A stretch of DNA of 64,000 nucleotides from Blasia pusilla. Lineage: Eukaryota; Marchantiophyta; Marchantiopsida; Blasiales. Below are positions 50,801-63,357 of this stretch, one piece after another. Every line of letters begins with the position of its first letter. Position 1 is the stretch's first letter. The stretch covers positions 1,922,001-1,986,000 of the forward strand of contig CM114275.1 in NCBI GenBank assembly GCA_050084515.1, written 5' to 3'. The translations under genes were made by a program, and so were the position numbers. The notes below the pieces were generated by a model, which was not told the origin of the DNA, searched no databases, and worked only from the letters and a program-made list of their open reading frames with translations.

Positions 50801-52082
50801 ATAGTTTTGAGTCCCTTCTCCACATGGTCGTAAACGTGAGCACCCATGGTCAACCATCCATTCAGCACTCTGTTGCAAATATCAAAGCTTACCCAACTAC
50901 CGTAGACATCTTCCCCTTCCCTCATTCGATCTATAAGATCAAGGCCACTTGATGGCCCTGTAGTTGACATTTTGAAGATAAAATCCTTGGATCATCCGCC
51001 TCCTTGGCCCATGAACTGCCATCTCTGAGTATAGGGGGATCTGGGGTTGGCCTTGATTATGGAAATGGCATCCATTTTGGCTGTCTTTCCATCAAGTACC
51101 CGTATTTGATGCAGCAAGTTTTGGAAGCATTCAGGATCAACAAGAGATGCAAGATTTTCCCAGATTTGTTTCTCCTGGGCAACCGTGATCTTGCCCTGCC
51201 TAGGGATTCCAAGAAGTTGTTCAAAAATTTGTGATGTTGTTGTTAACTTGATCATTCCGGGATTTAAAATCGAAGAGTTTCTATATACCTTGGCCACTTT
51301 CTTTGCCACATCCTCTTTGATGTGTCTCTGAATTGCACCGGTAACAGGATGAATGTGGAAGCCAACATGAACTTCTAGCATGGTGTACCTGGATGTAGAA
51401 GCTGAAGTTGTGCACAATGAAAAATATGTATGCATGACACACTCCAACACAGAAAGGGGATGCTTGACAATGAGGACATCGATAGCCTCTCGACGGTATG
51501 GTCGCACCGACCTCATATGGAGTTTCTGCATTCTTGGGGGGGATTTGCAACGTATTGACTCGCCCATTGCGCTCTGGATACGGGCAGCTAGGACTTCTAC
51601 ACTCCAGGGCTCCGATGCATTGGCGGCAAGAAAAAATCCAAGGACCATCTGGAATTGAATCACTAGTCTATTGAAGCACCATCGATGACAATCAGACTTT
51701 CTATCCATACCCTTCAAGCGTCCTCAATCTTTGTTTTCAGCAAGACCAGCAAGTGGAGGCAACTGAAAAATGCAATTACCATCGTACGTGGGTGGAAACT
51801 CGTCGAAAAGAATAGGCTTGAACATTTTAAATGGCAGAGACAACAACAATCTATTTCCTGATATTTGCAAGAGGAACGAGTAGGCAGACATAGGGCCCGG
51901 TTGGTGTTTGACAGATCCATTGAGGTTGACAACATCCGGAATGTCTCCAGAAAGTACAACATTATTACGAACGTGTGAAGTTGGAGTCGATGTCGGATCT
52001 ACAGAGCTGGGATTGGCAAACGTAGAGCTTTGTCCGCACTAGGAAATTTCGGACCATCTATGAGTTTTACATAATTATCCAT
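47882..52082 (-). pseudogene. Mutator-like transposase with SWIM finger, decayed (copy 2)
   Basis: Orthologous to the copy-1 gene: start ATG at 52,082 (MDNYVKL); a long open block 51,717-50,992 with REAIDVLIVKHP, HIKEDVAKKVAKVY and AQEKQIWENL; then GSWVSFDICNRVLNGWLTMG and GAHVYDHVEKGLKTIFVCEV (50,970-50,620); then GDEKLYMEAFNRC (~49,120). The C-terminal SWIM region is at 48,133-47,930, where CSCDDF has become CFYDDF, so the first Cys pair of the finger is damaged. The 241-codon open block is the best template for defining this transposase family. Confidence 0.75.
49420..50250. repeat. Degraded palindrome cluster in a transposase intron (copy 2)
   Basis: Many GCAACYYGTCGG/CCGACRGGTTGC-like pairs occur, for example around 50,028-50,055 and 50,137-50,167. 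Arms often differ from the consensus by C-to-T or G-to-A. The cluster corresponds to the shorter one at 36,960-37,290 in copy 1, so the number of palindromes differs between the copies. Confidence 0.75.
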
Positions 52083-52609
52083 TCCCAGATGGTTCCATCG
52101 GGAAGAGAATGAGACTAAGAATCAGAATGGGAATGAGAATGAGAATGTTTAATTTGTAGTGAATAGTGACCGTTATTCTCGTGACAAATTTGACTGACAA
52201 GATGTTGTTTGGTAGGCGAGATTGTCTGACGCATTGGATTCAATCCTATTGCAACCTGTCGGAGTCCGACACGTTGCAAATTTTGGGACTCAAACACGTG
52301 GGCTGCAAAGCCACGTGGTACCCTCTTCTGTTAGAGTCCAAGTGCAACTTGCAACCGGTCAGAGTCTGTTGGGTTAAACGCAGTTTTCAATCAATACCCC
52401 CTGCCAGTTTGACCTGTCTGATTGGATTCGGGATCCATGAGACCTTGCATGGATTTCCTACGGCAAGCCGTTGGGGATTGCGACGGATTGAAAATGTACC
52501 TCACCTCGCTTTCCCTTTTGGAGGTAATCGAGTTTCAGGGGGGTCTCTTGTCTAATGAACCATGCAAACCATGAGGCCAGTTTCTCCATATGGTGGAAAG
52601 TGTCTAACC

Positions 52610-53075
52610 CATGGTAGACCTTGTAACCCATCAGAGGTCAACAGGTTGCCTCGGGACAACGGTTTGTCCCCTTGATATCCGAGGACGAGGAAAGCGTGCA
52701 GCCCGTCGGTCTAAGACGGGTTGCCTGGGTACCTCGCCTTGTTACCCAAGGATGAGGGAAGCGTGCAACCTGTCGGTCTCTGCTGGGTTGCCTGGGTACC
52801 TCACCTTGTTACCCCAAGATGAGGGAAGCGTGCAACATGTCGATCTCCGAAAGGTTGCCCCCGTAGCTCGCCTTATTTCCCCAAGACGAGGGAAGCGTGC
52901 AAACCGTCGGTCTCCGATGGGTTTCTTGGGTACCTCGCCTTGTTACCCAAGGACGAGGGAAGCGTGCAACCCGTCGCCCTCCGACGGGTTTCTTGGGTAC
53001 CTCGCCTGGTTACCCCAAGACAAGGGAAGTGTGCAACTCTTCGGTCTCCGACGGATTGCCCGGGTTCCTACATGA
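52610..53075. repeat. Palindrome tandem array (~67-nt period) between divergent genes, copy 2
   Basis: About six units each have a palindrome (for example GCAACCCGTCGCCCTCCGAC) followed by a linker containing GGGTACCTCGCCTTGTTACC and GAGGGAAGCGT. It occupies the same position as the copy-1 array, between the transposase start (52,082) and the start of the plus-strand gene (~53,466), with fewer units and more uniform linkers. Confidence 0.88.
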
Positions 53076-53465
53076 AAAGTTCCATAACGGCCGACGTCGC
53101 CATTGGTACGATGCTTCCAACGACCCAACAGTCAGCTCAACGGCTCAAAAAGTATAACTGGTTGATGTTTTGCTCATTTCCCATTTTCATTTCGCGATTA
53201 CATGTGCTCTTCCTCCCAGCAGCTGAGGTTACCTTTCTGCTGCCAAAGTCGGTTACACTGACCCCTTCGCTGGAAGGGAACGATGATCTTGCACCTGACG
53301 CTTTGAGGGTTTGATTTTGGCAAGCCCATCCATTCAAAGGTCACGGCGCTTCATCACGCAACAATTGGAGAGTTGGGTTTAGGCACTCCATCGAAGCTTC
53401 GAGGGATTTGTTGTGCACAAGAGCAAATAACACTGTCGAGGAGGAAGAATTGATCCAACTTGCAC

Positions 53466-56400
53466 CATCACGAGGAAGAAAATACAAAAAACCAAGGTAG
53501 GGAGCATCACTCCCAATTCCATCAGGACTCCTTTGTCACCATCTCCTGGTCCTCGCTTGGCGAATGAGATAAGGCAACAAGAAATAAAGGAGCGGGAAAG
53601 GGAAGCAGATATACACAGGCAAGAGGTTCAGGCAAAACTTGCTCTAGAGGAGCTCGCAAAGCAAAATGCCAAGGTTGAGGCATTGAAGGCCTTGAAGAAA
53701 AGAGTCGCGGACAAAAAACGCGAGAACAAGTGTCTTGACGCCTCCATCAGGAGAGTAGAATTGGCGAAACCTCGAAGGGAAAAAGCAATTGCCATTGAAG
53801 AAAGCCCAGCCCGTCCAACAAATAGTGTTGAGATGCAAGAAATGTCTCTGATGAGGTCTAGGCACACCATGAATATAAAATCATTTGAGGAAATGGCCAA
53901 AGTTCAAGTGACGGACGATGAGGTCATGAGGATAGTAAGTGTGGATATGGTGGACATCTCTGAAGAAGCAGGTGAAGAGTCTTCGTCGTCTTTGAGCCCG
54001 GTGGAAGAAATCGACCTTTATCGGATCGATGAGTTTCCCGTGGACTTGCCAGCTCCTCTCCCCGAGCAGCTGGCGGGCCTGGATCCGACCCAATCTTTGA
54101 GCGGGTAAGAAAAATTCAGGTAATGTGAAAGGTCATTATGCAATACATTGGCAAAACACAATATTTTATTGACTTTGTCCCCATTGTGGCAGGTTATTAA
54201 GTAGATGACACTTATAGAGTGCCAAAAGTCCCCAAGAATTCCACTCTGCCGATTGCGGAAAATGGAGTACGTCCGCAAAATTCAGCCGGAGGAGGAGATT
54301 GCAAAGCTGAAATAGTCGGCAGCAACCGCATCCTAGGTCGACAGCTTCCCGCAGTTCTATGTTCATCCTTACGATGAACATTGAACCCAAGCTCTAGTGA
54401 TGGAAGAGGACTTAGAGGCGTTGGATACATTCTAGAGGATGAGAGATCATGAGTTGAGAAGAGCGATTGAAGGAACCCAATCTAGTTGGATGTGGAACCT
54501 CTACTTCTTCTTCATCTGGGAAGGGAACATGGCAAGGACGCAGTTTGCAGGGGAGCGCCCAAATTCATTGGAGGCGTATTTGTGCGTAAGGGCAGTCATG
54601 CTCCATCCATTTCCTCATCAAATGGAAATCATGGAAATGGCAATATATGCGATGAATACGTAAATGTCTTCATCTTTAGGTTTGATTGCTTCAACCCGTC
54701 AGAGTCCGACGGGTTACCCGGTAGCCAAGCACACCACATTAATCCGGGATATTGAAACCTGTCGAACATCGACAGCTTGAACAATAATTGCATGATTTAT
54801 TTATTCTGCAATCCGTGAGACTCCGACAAGTTGCACAATGAGGGGTAAGAATCATCGGACGCCTAAAAGCAACTCTTCGGAGTCCAACGAGTTGCTAGAC
54901 TCTCCGCTATTTATTGGATACTTTTGGCCAAAAACAACTTGTAAGACTCCGACGGGTTGCATTTTCTCCCCACGGCACGTGGTCGAAGTCCCACAACTTG
55001 CTTTTAGATGTCCAATTCCAGCTTTACAAGGCCATTGCGCAACCCGTCGAACTTGTACGGGTTGATATGGGAAGTTTTTATCCCGAAACCTGGCTCGGAA
55101 TGGAATTCATTCTACAACCCGTCGGAGTCCGACGGGTTTGAACCAAGGAATAAGAGGAACCGATCGGTCGGAACACAGATTCACGTATAGAGAGTGCAAC
55201 CTGTCGGACTCAGATGGGTTGCTTTACTCTCTACAAATTTAAAGAGTATTGCAATAAGTGTAACACAAAGATAAGTGTTTCAACTTGTCCAACTCTCACG
55301 GGTTGCAACACTTATCTCTATGTTACGATTTGGACCCTAATGGGTTGAAACAATTACGACTCCGATGGGTTGCAACTTTTATCTCTATGTTGCGATTTGG
55401 ACCCCAATACATTGACAGAATAGCGATCCATCGAAGTCCGAGAAGTTGTCGGAACCTAATAGGTTGCAGTATTCTTACCTTGTGTTTGAATTTGGAGGAT
55501 TGTATCCGAGGGGAACGTCACCCACCAGTTGATCCAGGATTGTGAGAGGGTCAAGAAGGTGCTTAGGACGTACCCGGCATAGCACAAGGGAATCATGGGC
55601 GACGATATGGTAGATGAGATGTTGGGAAAGGGAGCTCAAATAAAAAAGAAGACCTGGGAAAATACCTTCATTTCACAAGATGCAGCCGTCACAATCCTAT
55701 GTTGTTCCAAGATCCTGGCCGCCAAGAAGAGTGCTACGTTGGAATTGGAGTTGTGTCGGAAGGTTTATTTAGGCTGTTGTATCTCCAGCTAAAAAGTACA
55801 CTTCAAGCAAGATGTAACGTTATATTGCAATTCACCCCTGAACTTGGCCTGGAGTTTTATAAGTAGCTCAAGCCGATAATCGAGTGCCAACGGAAGAGAG
55901 ACGAAGATCCACATGGTCGGATCAGAGAGAAAGCGTATGTGGACTGTGTGCACAAGTTTGCGCTGTCTGGCATATCCAAGTTTCGGCGAATCCGACTCAT
56001 GAAAATCAGTCTCGAGGGCACTGAGGCCCATAAGTGGGCGGCACACCACCCTTTGGATGTTTCAGATCCACTGATCTCCCATTGGCTACGGGAATGGTAA
56101 TTTTGGGACGCGTTGCTACTTCGCGCAAAATCCATGATTGTGGGTCTACAAGCGGAGCTGAAGAAGATTGAGCCAGTTCCAGAGGAAGAAAAACTAGAGG
56201 TTGCAGAAGATTTTGAACTATGGCTTGATGACACCAGAGATAAGCCGACGAAAAATGCATGATTCATGATGATGTTCAAGAATCACATCCTCCCTCAAGC
56301 AGATCTAGATGAGGAAATACACGCCAAAAAATGGGATTTTGCAAAGAAGAAGCGGGATCTTCATGACCAGGCGGCCGAGTCATCTCAACAAAGAGCATCC

Positions 56401-57043
56401 CAACGGATGGTGTACAAGTACCTCATCATTTATACGAATGTAGGTACCTTGTGCAAATTTTCCGCAGCTTGCAAATTATGGGCTTCTCCGCCTGATAGAG
56501 AGGGATTCTCCATGTACGACATGGAGATGGGACATGGCACGTCCGACTGGGAGATAATAAATTGTCCAATCTGGTTGGACTTCAACGATCCGGAGGACAT
56601 TATGGACAAAAATCTACGCGTGGTCTATGATGCAGTGCTCGCAGGTAGTGACGATATTCTGAACCTCGTGAAGTTACACGATTTTTTCGTAGGAGATGCG
56701 GAGGAGCAAGCCCTCGAGAGAGCAGAGTTGGTGGCAAAGGTCGTCACTGCCAAAAACAAATCCACAACGGGTTTGAAAGCCAAGGCGAGGGGATCGAGAA
56801 ATTCAAAGGCTGACTCTTTGAGAAAAGAGGATGAGTCTTCAAGGCGAGAGGCAAAGTTTTCTTGGCAAGCGGGGCAAGAGGGCCGGACCAGGTCCTCGTC
56901 CAAGAAAACTCCCATGGAGTCTCACGTAACGGATACTCCAGCAAGCTGACACTAGACTCAAGAGAAGCGAAAGTAAGAGGCGCCTGGTTTGTCTAAGGGA
57001 GGAGATAAGGATGTGGAATACACTCCATCATCCTGAGGCAGGC
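53466..57043 (+). pseudogene. Methyltransferase-type gene of copy 2, 3' end displaced by chromovirus
   Basis: Parallel to 40,652-43,870. The start codon position reads ATC (53,466-53,468) where copy 1 has ATG. The charged coiled-coil exon is open for 191 codons (53,533-54,108) and ends at the same donor (AGCGG/GTAAG). Further blocks are ~54,199-54,660, then ~55,500-55,790 (VTHQLIQDCERVKKVL; KGAQIKKKTWENTFISQDA), then 55,850-56,940, which reads largely in one frame with a few stops (EDPHGRIREKAYVD, FELWLDDTRDKPT, MSDWE-like TSDWEIINCPIWLDFNDP). The methyltransferase motifs expected next are absent because the chromovirus LTR starts at about 57,044. Confidence 0.6.
54690..55470. repeat. Palindrome cluster in intron 2 of copy 2
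   Basis: Roughly ten palindromes lie in the intron equivalent to 41,825-42,333 of copy 1, including a well-preserved one at 55,117-55,139. Copy 2 has the larger cluster. Several have decayed to one arm. Confidence 0.8.
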
Positions 57044-58712
57044 TCTCGCGCCCCTACTCTCCTTGAATGTCAATTTGTATTTTTGCGGAAGCGTACGTTC
57101 AATAGGACACCATCTCATCACCGATCTGCACCCAAACACGCACTCTAATTAGTCGGGTCTGGGCCAACCAGCATTCCAACCCATCGAGTTCTCAACTCGA
57201 TGTCTCATCAACCTCCACCTTCCTTACTTCCTAGTTTCCAAAACATGGCAAGTGTTTCAAGACTTGGAACAGATTTCCTGATTAATCTAGGAACCTAAAA
57301 CGACACTTGTGCGCCTAGCGATCCCAACTGTTCAATGGACCTCGTGTGAGTTCCAAACCGAGACCCAAGTAATTGAGTCGCAGGGTGAAATCCAAGAATG
57401 ATGTTTAAAATTGCCTCCATAGACTTGGTTCCGGTTTTCCAACCCAACCCCAAACTCTCGATCCGTTCCCTGCCCTTGAGCCGCCCCGTGGCGCCCAAAG
57501 TGGGGTTCGAGTTCCAAGCATTCTTGGAGACCTTCCCCCTTACTAGTACTTCTGGGCTTCTCCAATAACCCCCTCCCTTTGGAAAAGGAGGGTCGGGCCC
57601 TTCATTGTGGCCCTCAATCCGACTCTACTTACAGTCGATGTGGGTTGTTTCTTAGCCGTTGCTTATGCGTTTGCAGAGATCTTTAGTGCGTTTGAACTGT
57701 CTTTCCATAAGTCTTCCAACACACCCTTGTTTGATCCAAATGCATCTTGGCATTAAAAGTTATGGCCATAAATACAGTCCGAAACTCTCAAACGCTAGTG
57801 GCATCCCAAATCCAGATTCTTGCTTTGGCAACCCACTTTCTAGACTCAAATCCTTTCAAGTCTTGTTGGGTGTTTGGTCCTGGTTTCTCAATTGCGACCA
57901 AAACATTTGGAACGCGAAGCCTTGCTTGCATCATGTCTCTTGTCTCTTCTTCGAGACCACTCCAACGCGCAAACCATCTTCGAGTGACCCCGCTAATGTT
58001 CCGATGTTTCGCTTTGGCACTCGTTTGGTCATGAGGGTCGCGACACTGACCCCTCTTTAGAGGTTGATGCTCTCATTAACGCAAACCTTTGTTATGTCAA
58101 GTTTCGTGGGCAGCCTACCCCTTGATATTGACTTGCATTCTGGTGGCTAACACGCAATTCCTCTTAGTCTACAGTTTCCGCTTTGCACCGCTTAGAATTA
58201 TTAACCTCTCCTCGTTAATAAGCCTGGACTGGGTCCAAAGAACTAACCTATCAAATAAGCTTACTAAGTGTGCAACCTTAGACTCTTTTGGCTCATTCTT
58301 GTAAACATCACACCTGTTTATGTGGTCTACAAATCGTACTATTATTGGGTCGCTCTCGCATTCGACTTAGGCGCGTCACTAAGTTTACTTATGTAGCCAC
58401 AAGTTAGGTCACCCCAATCCCTAAGACAGATTCATCTGCCCTGCCGACGCCAGGGCAAGCCCGAGTGTAATCCAACACAAGGTCCTTTTCTAGGTGCTTA
58501 TCCAGATACAAGCTCTCACCTCAAATACTCCTTGTCTGTCCTCTTGACTTACATCCTAAGCCTATGATGAACGACTCATAGCCATGCACTACCACATACA
58601 AATTGAAATCAACTCAGACATCGAATCTCCAAACCATACATTCCTTTATTGCAACACTTGCATATTCTAGTTACAACGGCCTTCGGCCCAAGATTCCAAT
58701 GGGTACAAGTCA
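57044..58712 (-). repeat. 3' LTR of the chromovirus
   Basis: It aligns with 63,358-64,000 from its inner edge. On the minus strand the proposed LTR begins TGACTTGTACCC (58,712) just after a purine-rich tract and ends at about 57,044, where two substitutions have altered the terminal TGTCA seen in the other LTR. The inner boundary at 58,712 is inferred from the TG start and the polypurine tract. A length of about 1.67 kb is therefore provisional. Confidence 0.8.
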
Positions 58713-58733
58713 TGTCTCTAGCTTCTCCTTGTA
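58713..58733 (-). promoter_or_regulatory. Polypurine tract
   Basis: On the minus strand the purine-rich run ACAAGGAGAAGCTAGAGAC lies between the pol stop codon (ending at 58,734) and the proposed LTR start. It would prime plus-strand DNA synthesis. Confidence 0.6.
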
Positions 58734-61700
58734 CTAACGTATGTGCTTCGCTTGCGTTCTCTTGAAGTCTCGCAGCAACTCTTGCGCGTCTTCCAAATCC
58801 ACCTCCGCAATCCAAGTCGCCTCCTTCACATGGTAGCCCTTCCATTTAACCAAGTATTCATACTTGTTGGCCCGACGCCTCGAACGTAAGATGGTCTCCA
58901 CCTCAAACTTCGGCTCTTCATTTATGATCACCGGGTGCGGTCTCACCGCCTGTCTTCGCTCGAAACTTCCATTATCATGAAGATATTTCTTCAACAATGA
59001 CACATGAAAGGCCGGGGGAATCTTGAACATGTCGTGCAGCCCCAATGTATACACATCCTCAAACGAGTTTGCCACAATCACATATCTGATCCAAAGCAAA
59101 CTTGGCGCTTCTTTAAAACTCTTTCGGAAGAGTGAGATTCTTCACACTTTCGGCGCCGACTCTTGTTAGCATGCTTAACGTACCTCATTTGAGCCTTTGC
59201 AAGACTTTGCCTTGCTCGCTCTTCCCGTTCTCGCATTTCTACCAACAAACCTTCTGTCGTCCCTTGTCGTGTTCATGCTAATGTAGTACCCTTCCAAAGG
59301 GCTAGGTCAAGAGGCCCTTCTAGCTCTCGTCCATTTACCATGAGAAACGGAGATTCTCCAATTGCAGAATGTTTGGTCGAGTTGTAGCAGTACTCCGCCA
59401 TGCTCAGCCACTTGACCCAATCTTGTTGATCAGCACTGACATAATTCCTTAAGTATTGATTCACAATTGAGTTTACCGTTTCAGTTTATCCATCCGTCTG
59501 TGGGTGGAAAGCCATACTGGAACTCAGCTTGGTCTTAAACCTCTTGAAAAAGTGCTTCCAGAAAGCACTGGTAAACTTTGGATCCCGATCTGAAACAATG
59601 CTCCTCGGCAAACTGTGAGCACGCCACCAGCAACCCAGAAACAGTTGCAACGTCGTATAAGCCTTTGCAGAATCCACCCTCGGCACGAATCTCGCCAACT
59701 TGCTAAACCGATTAGCAATCACAAGTATAGCGTTGTATCCCTTAGATTCTGAAAGACTCGTGATGAAATCCATACTCCCACTTTTCAAGGATCGGCAAGG
59801 GATGCAGCAAGCCTTGTTTCTTATCATAAGAAACTCTATTCGCTCGGCAGGTCACAGAGGTCTTCACATATTGAGCAACATCCTCTTACATGTTGGGCCA
59901 AAAAAACCGCTTCGACAAAATAGCCAGCGTAGATTTCTCTCCTTTATGTCCTTCCAAGGGTCCGTCGTGACACTTTGGTTCGCATCCTGCCTTGCCCCAC
60001 ATAGATCCTACTCTACTTGAACCTTAGTAAACTGTGCCTCAAACTTATGTTGGCCACCTTCTCACCCTGCTTCAACTTCCTCAGGTACTCCCCTCCGTGA
60101 GCGTCCTTCATATATCCTTCAAAAATCCTTCTTTCCAAGTCTGTTTCTTTAGAGAACATTGCTCTCAAGACCTGTGTCGTCGATGGCATGTATTCCTCCT
60201 TGCGACTCAACGCATCTGGAATCACATTATCTTTACCTGGCTTGTAAATCAACTCAACATCCATCAGCGCCAAGGTATCATGCCATCGCAATTATTTTGG
60301 TGTCATTTGATCCAGGGTCTCAAAATACTTGAGTGATATATTATCGGTGAATACTCGAGTCCTGTGGAGCCCTAAATAATGCCGACACTTCCTCAGGAAA
60401 TGGACCACCGTGAACAACTCTTTCTCGTGAGTGGGCCATCTCCTTTCAGTATCGCTAAGCTTCTTGCTCTTGTATGCTACAGGTCTCCCTTCTTCCACCA
60501 ACATTCTTGCGACCGCGTAATCACTAGCATCAGTATGCACTTCAAAAGGTTTGTCAAACTCCGGAAGCTTCAATATTGGTTCCTACGATAGAATCTGTTT
60601 CACTCGGCTCAATGCCTCATTAACTTCCTGGGTCCAAGTCGTGTTGGAAAACTTTGCTGTCCAATCCCTGAGAGGTCTCACAATTCCCGAAAAGTTTTTC
60701 ACATAAGTGCGATAGAACTGCACCGCACCTATGAACCTCCTCATCCCCTTTACGGTGGATGGGGGTTCTGACTCGACAATCGCTTTCTCCTTCTCCATGT
60801 CCGAACTGACGCCATCCACGCTAACCACGTGACCCAATAATTTGATCTTGCTCAACCCGAATTCACTCTTCTCTACATTCGCATACAGCTGATTCACCCT
60901 TAGCTTTGACAAAACCGCTCTCACATGTCGAACGTGCTCCTCTAGGGACTTCAAATAGATTAGTATGTCATCAACATACATGATAACATACTCATCCATT
61001 TCCTTGTGAAAAATGGAGTTCATCAATGTGATGAACGTCGAAGGCGCGTTACATAGACCGAAAGGCATCACTACAAACTTAAAGGAACCGTATCTTGTCC
61101 TACACACAGTCTTCTCCACATCTGCCTCGGCAATCCGGATCTAGTAATATCCTGACTTCAAGTCAATCCTATTGAAATATCTCGCTACCGCCGACCCTAT
61201 CAAGAGATCATCTATCCTTGGAAGAGGATAATTTTTCCGAACCGTCACTTTATTCAGCGCACGGTAATCAACACACAACCTCATCTTTCCATCCTTCTTC
61301 TTCACAAAAAGAACTGGTGCTCCATAAGGTGACTTGCTAGTCCTAATGTAACCCTTTTACAAGACCTCACTTACCTGCCTTTTCAACTCAAGAAGTTCCT
61401 CCTGATTCAACCTATATGGTGCTTTTGAAGGTGGTTGGGAACCAGGTATGATCTCTATCTTATGATCGACGGCTCTATGTGGCGGCAACTCAGTCGGAAG
61501 CTCATTTTTCAAGACATCCTCAAACTCCTTGACCACTTCCTGGAGTGGTTCTGGGATTCCCCTTGAAGTAGTGTCCTGATCTCAACGTATTCTGCTTGTA
61601 GCCTCCTCCACTTGTCTCATCAAGTATAGAAACCCATCCTCCAACTCGTTCATGCTTCTCCTTGTAATTGAGTTCACTAACTCCTTTTTCGCCGGAACCT

Positions 61701-63207
61701 CACGGACCAACCGTACCTGCAACCGTTTGCATTTTAGCAAGACGCTCAACCTCAAGGGTCTACGTCTTAACTCCACCTCATACACATCTAGGAATCTATT
61801 CCCCAAGACTCCGTCAATGCCATCCATTTCGCACACAGTTAAATTCTCGTTCAACTTGAATACCCTGCATCCTACGGTCAAACCCAAGATCAACTCAGAA
61901 GTCCGATGAGACTTGCCTCATGCAAATCCTACTCAAATGGGCTTATCTCCCTTAGAGGTAGACAACCCCAATTCCTTCACGATTCTCGGGCTTAGGAAGG
62001 AGTGCGAAGAACCTGTATCCACGACCAACAACACATCGTGATCAGCAATCTGGGATCTTAGGTATACTAGATTGTGCGTCCTCCTGGTGACCTGAAGGGA
62101 CGTCTCGAGATCACCCGCCAACAAATGCTTAGCAGCAAACGCAACCATACTCCCATTTCTAACCTTCGGTTTCGAACACACTTTCGCATGGTGCCCTGGT
62201 TCGCCATAGTTGTAGCATATGACCTTGCCATTCCCTAACTTCGAGTGTTGTCCTCCCCCCGGCTTTGCATGAAGTTCCACTCGTTTTGCTGCCATAGTAG
62301 ACGACTCTCCTGGATTGTGCAGGCCCTCACTCAAAACTCTTTTGAACGTCTCCTTATTTTTCGACTTCTTCGAAAAAACCTTTTGGCTCAAAGGTTTTTT
62401 GGGTTTAGACTTCATTGTCCCCAATCCGCTCCGCTAGCATTAGAAGATCCGCGCAGATATCTGGCGACGTCAACATTCAGTAAAGGGCCTTTTCAACGCT
62501 CGGCTTGAGTCCACTAATGAAGAGCCTTCTTCGCGTGCTCATCCATCTTTGGAACAGAAGTCAATTTTGCACTAAACTCCCTCACTTACGCGCTTAAGGA
62601 ACCACTCTGCCGCATCCACTCGCATTCCACTGTGTCGCGTAACCCTTGGTACTCGGGAGTGAATCGATCACCAATCAACACCTTAAACTCCTCCCAACTC
62701 AGAGGTGACTCGCCGGCCAGATATTCCTCTCGTTGAGCTGCCCACCATTGTAGTGCATGATCCTTTAGGAAAGTAACGGCTACCGTCACCTTGTCCTCCT
62801 CAACAGCCCTCTACCCCTCGAAGTACAGTTCCAATTCTATAAGGAAATCCTTCACTGTTCACGAGCGCCCCATCCCAGTGAATGGCGTGGGCAAGTTTGT
62901 CTTGCAGAGCTTTTCGCCCGCACCCTGAGTTTGGGTGGCCTCTAACTCTGCAATCCGCTTGATTTGCTGGGACAACTGCTCCACCAAAAACTTCAAGAAG
63001 TCCAACGTCTGACTTGACTCACTCGGTTCCCTGAGCTTGGCCCCGAGGGCCGGCGGAAGGATTCTCCTCTAGAACGTCCTCACGTCTGGCGTTCAGCTCT
63101 TCGGGAGTCTCTGTCTCCTCCATAGCATCACGGTCCGACATTGGTTCCTCTCTCGATTCACGTCACTTGATTCGGCGCTTCTTGGGTTCTTCTCCCTCGA
63201 TCGCCAT
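58734..63207 (-). pseudogene. Chromovirus Gag-Pol with C-terminal chromodomain, degenerate
   Basis: Blocks from N to C: start ATG at 63,207 (MAIEGEEPKKRR); Gag core with ALQWWAAQREEYL and SWEEFKVLIGDRF (~62,750-62,640); a zinc knuckle CYNYGEPGHHAKVC (~62,216-62,175) whose second Cys is Tyr; aspartic protease VVDTGSSHSFLS (~62,030); RT with [30 protein letters not shown] and catalytic YVDD (~60,980); RNase H with VHTDASDYAVA (~60,540) and RRWPTHEKELF; integrase core with SMDFITSLSES (~59,780), IVSDRDPKF (~59,600) and FHPQTDG (~59,500); and a chromodomain (~58,900-58,750) with FEVETIL, YLVKWKGY, TWIAEVDLEDA. Chromodomains bind methylated histone H3 and direct integration into heterochromatin. 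Stops occur in gag, RT, RNase H and integrase, several at positions where the family has Gln. Confidence 0.92.
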
Positions 63208-63343
63208 TTTCAAGCCAACTCACTCAGATCTCCTCCTCGTTTCTTGCATCCCTCCTTGAGCGTCTGAGTATAGCTGCTACCTTGAGATTTCCCCAAGCGT
63301 CTGGTTGATCCCACGACCCCCAGTTATCGCTCACCAAGGATTA

Positions 63344-63355
63344 GCTCTGATACCA
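63344..63355 (-). promoter_or_regulatory. Primer binding site for initiator tRNA-Met
   Basis: On the minus strand the sequence is TGGTATCAGAGC, the standard complement to the 3' end of plant initiator methionine tRNA, two bases inside the 5' LTR end (ACA at 63,358-63,360). It fixes the orientation and the LTR boundary. Confidence 0.9.
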
Positions 63356-63357
63356 CT

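Larger units (their letters stand above)
47488..57043. mobile_element. Mutator-like element, copy 2, interrupted by a chromovirus
   Basis: The left end GAGGCGCGGTAAGAGGAGA at 47,488 matches the start of copy 1 at 35,017, and the two run in parallel through the transposase, the palindrome array and the methyltransferase-gene exons. The alignment ends near 57,040, at a point equivalent to about 43,870 in copy 1, where the LTR of the chromovirus begins. The remainder, including the methyltransferase domain and right end, should lie beyond 64,000. Copy 2 is the more decayed of the two. Confidence 0.82.

Noticed and set aside
57295-57565. Minus-strand open frames repeated at 63,609-63,879
   Set aside because: They lie inside the two LTRs of the chromovirus and are identical because the LTRs are; no protein function is indicated.
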